Made by a program: the position numbers and the translations under genes
Origin: SIAJ01 sp035258765
Lineage (GTDB): Bacteria; Planctomycetota; Planctomycetia; Gemmatales; Gemmataceae
Length of the DNA stretch: 7,202 nucleotides
Assembly: GCA_035258765.1 (NCBI GenBank)
Contig: DATFWZ010000071.1
Span: 1 to 7,202 of the forward strand
Direction of reading: 5' to 3'
Shown: in pieces, positions 6,601-7,202 of the stretch
Layout of the letters: the number at the start of each line of letters is the position of its first letter
Position numbering within the stretch: position 1 is the stretch's first letter
Notes under the pieces: model-generated
Told to the model about the DNA's origin: nothing
Database searches by the model: none
The model's input: the letters and a program-made list of their open reading frames with translations, nothing else

Positions 6601-7202
6601 CGACCCGCCACCGCCGGAGCCGGTCGCGCGTCTGCGTGAACTTGTCGGCCGACTCGCCGAGCTCGGTCTTGCGCCGGCCGGACGCCTTTTCCACGATCGG
6701 CTGAAAGACCTCGTCGGCCTGCGCCCGCGACCGGTCGCGGACGCGCCCGGCCTCGTTCATGCGCTTCACGTACTCGGCGTCGGCCCGCTTCAGCAGCGCC
6801 TCGCGCGCCTCCGCCACGCGGCCCATCGCCAGGGCGAAGTCATGTGCCCGCCGCTCGGCCCCCGCCATGATTGCCCGCCGGACCAGCCAATGCGCCAGGA
6901 ATGCGAGCCCCAGGGCCACGAGCGCCCCGCCCGCCACGGCCACCAGATTTCCGTCCAGGAGGGCCGCCGGGACGGCCGCCAGGACCGCGATCGGGACCAG
7001 GAAGATGAAGAATCCCCAGACCGTGCTCAGCTTGAGCAGCCGGGACTCGCTGAGGTCGGCGAGGCAATGTTCGGCCTCGGCAAAGTGCTCCTCCATCGTC
7101 CGGTCCGGGTCCACGACGACGCCGGTCCCGACCTGAGCGGTGGGGATTTCGATGATCTCGCGGTCGAAGCCGGCCCGGGCGAGCGGAGTCGCGGCCTCGC
7201 GC
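3695..7202 (-). CDS. Membrane-anchored FtsK/SpoIIIE-type ATPase with three RecA-like modules (5' end beyond window)
   Basis: Numbering from the GTG at 7114 (1,139 residues to the stop). Two membrane helices (about 31-52 and 57-78) are followed by a long charged, Ala/Arg/Glu-rich helical stretch (about 84-240, probably coiled coil). Three ATPase-like modules follow. Module 1 (about 295-465) has the fold pattern but no Walker A. Module 2 (about 555-825) is canonical FtsK: AGKTGSGKST at 582-591, LIDFKKG at 613-619, Walker B LLVVDEFQE at 712-720, and GIHVLLGSQ at 747-755. Module 3 (about 890-1115) has LLLVGQQDDAALS in place of Walker A and FVFIHGAQR in place of Walker B. The C-terminus is a basic tail (RERLKAKKK), not the DNA-reading winged helix of true FtsK. 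The frame has no stop from 7114 to the edge, and neither GTG 7114 nor ATG 7096 has a ribosome-binding site, so the real start probably lies outside. DNA translocation or EccC/EssC-like secretion are both possible. Confidence 0.88.
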   Translation of the reverse strand, partial: REAATPLARAGFDREIIEIPTAQVGTGVVVDPDRTMEEHFAEAEHCLADLSESRLLKLSTVWGFFIFLVPIAVLAAVPAALLDGNLVAVAGGALVALGLAFLAHWLVRRAIMAGAERRAHDFALAMGRVAEAREALLKRADAEYVKRMNEAGRVRDRSRAQADEVFQPIVEKASGRRKTELGESADKFTQTRDRLRRWRVEASEAADAHFARETQACADRYAKALADAERQYKEVIDDAHETFAVNERQIAIDWRDGQDRVGRALNRLRANGLEHFPDWDSPFWYSPPAAIRVPAGVRFADFDIDLTRLPGGIPMEDEGEVPTLPLRMKVPAFLPFPDRCSLLLRARDQGRQRGVQAIQAVMLRLLTAIPPGKLRFTIIDPVGLGENFAAFMHLADYDEQLVGSRIWTEPQQIEKRLADVTAHMETVIQKYLRNQYKTIEEYNAHAGEVAEPFRVLVVANFPANFTLESCRRLVSIVNSGPSCGVYTLITYDPKQPLPQGFNLADLEHGSINLVWKDGAFHWKDEMFGKFPLELERPPELSEVTRLVRLVGERSKDANRVEVPFEYVAPRQIEVWTADSRNGLSVAIGRAGATKRQVFELGRGTAQHALVAGKTGSGKSTLLHALITNLALNYSPDEVELYLIDFKKGVEFKPYAQNRLPHARAVAIESEREFGLSVLQRLDGILKERGDRFREAGVNSLAEYREYLDKHTGAKSRKKIAEDAETKLIGAPSGFPACPRILLVVDEFQEFFVEDDRVSQECALLLDRLVRQGRAFGIHVLLGSQTLGGAYSLARSTIDQMAVRIALQCSDADAQLILSKDNNAARLLSRPGEAIYNNQNGLIEGNDLFQVVWLDEVRRDKILSDIRKRADQTGRSYAAPLVFEGNVPSVVEANVPLRKLLESPKWPENVRAAGAWLGDAVAIKDPTAAVFRPAGGHNLLLVGQQDDAALSVMTVALISLWAQYPPGGARFFVLDGTPDDDPNAGYLGRVANVPPHQVRLIDRSDLVPALGAVAAEVSARQKGESADRSPCFVFIHGAQRFRELRKEDDFGFGRRGAERTASAGELLATILRDGPTMNVFVSLWADTPTNLARVVDRAGQREFGLRVLFQMGANDSSALIDSPVAARLGRNRALFVTEETSQPEKFRPYGLPSTDWLSKVRERLKAKKK

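Overview
The window is very GC-rich with tightly packed genes and looks like chromosomal DNA of a planctomycete, probably from the Gemmata/Fimbriiglobus neighbourhood (Gemmataceae). The best lineage clue is the surface-type protein at 931-1716. Its N-terminus carries a variant (LDALNDRIVPS) of the 'LExLEDRxVPS/A' motif that begins many planctomycete extracellular proteins. The placement is inferred from motif and composition only.

Layout from left to right: (1) 53-847, minus strand, a complete inositol-monophosphatase-family enzyme with its metal site intact. (2) 931-1716, minus strand, a small repeat protein of six RTX-like coils. A perfect 28-bp palindrome at 878-905 lies between these two genes and probably terminates the upstream one. 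(3) 1717-2245, a divergent non-coding region that should hold the promoters for the minus-strand repeat protein and the plus-strand operon. It contains a plausible sigma-54-type site. (4) 2246-3569, plus strand, a two-gene operon: a stand-alone CBS-pair protein, then a tandem universal stress protein 19 nt downstream. (5) 3695 to the right edge, minus strand, a very large membrane-anchored FtsK/SpoIIIE-type ATPase. It converges on the stress operon, and its reading frame stays open to the window edge, so the N-terminus is probably outside.

How the genes fit together: the CBS and Usp proteins are both small nucleotide-responsive types and are probably co-expressed in energy or stress sensing. 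The phosphatase and repeat protein are co-directional but are separated by the palindrome, and the phosphatase may have its own, possibly leaderless, promoter. The FtsK-like protein is the least ordinary item. It has two membrane helices, a long charged helical stalk and three successive RecA-like modules, of which only the central one keeps Walker A and B residues. This layout recalls the multi-module ATPases of type VII secretion (EccC/EssC) as much as chromosome-segregating FtsK, and its substrate cannot be told from the sequence. There is no sign of mobile elements, tRNA, rRNA or CRISPR.
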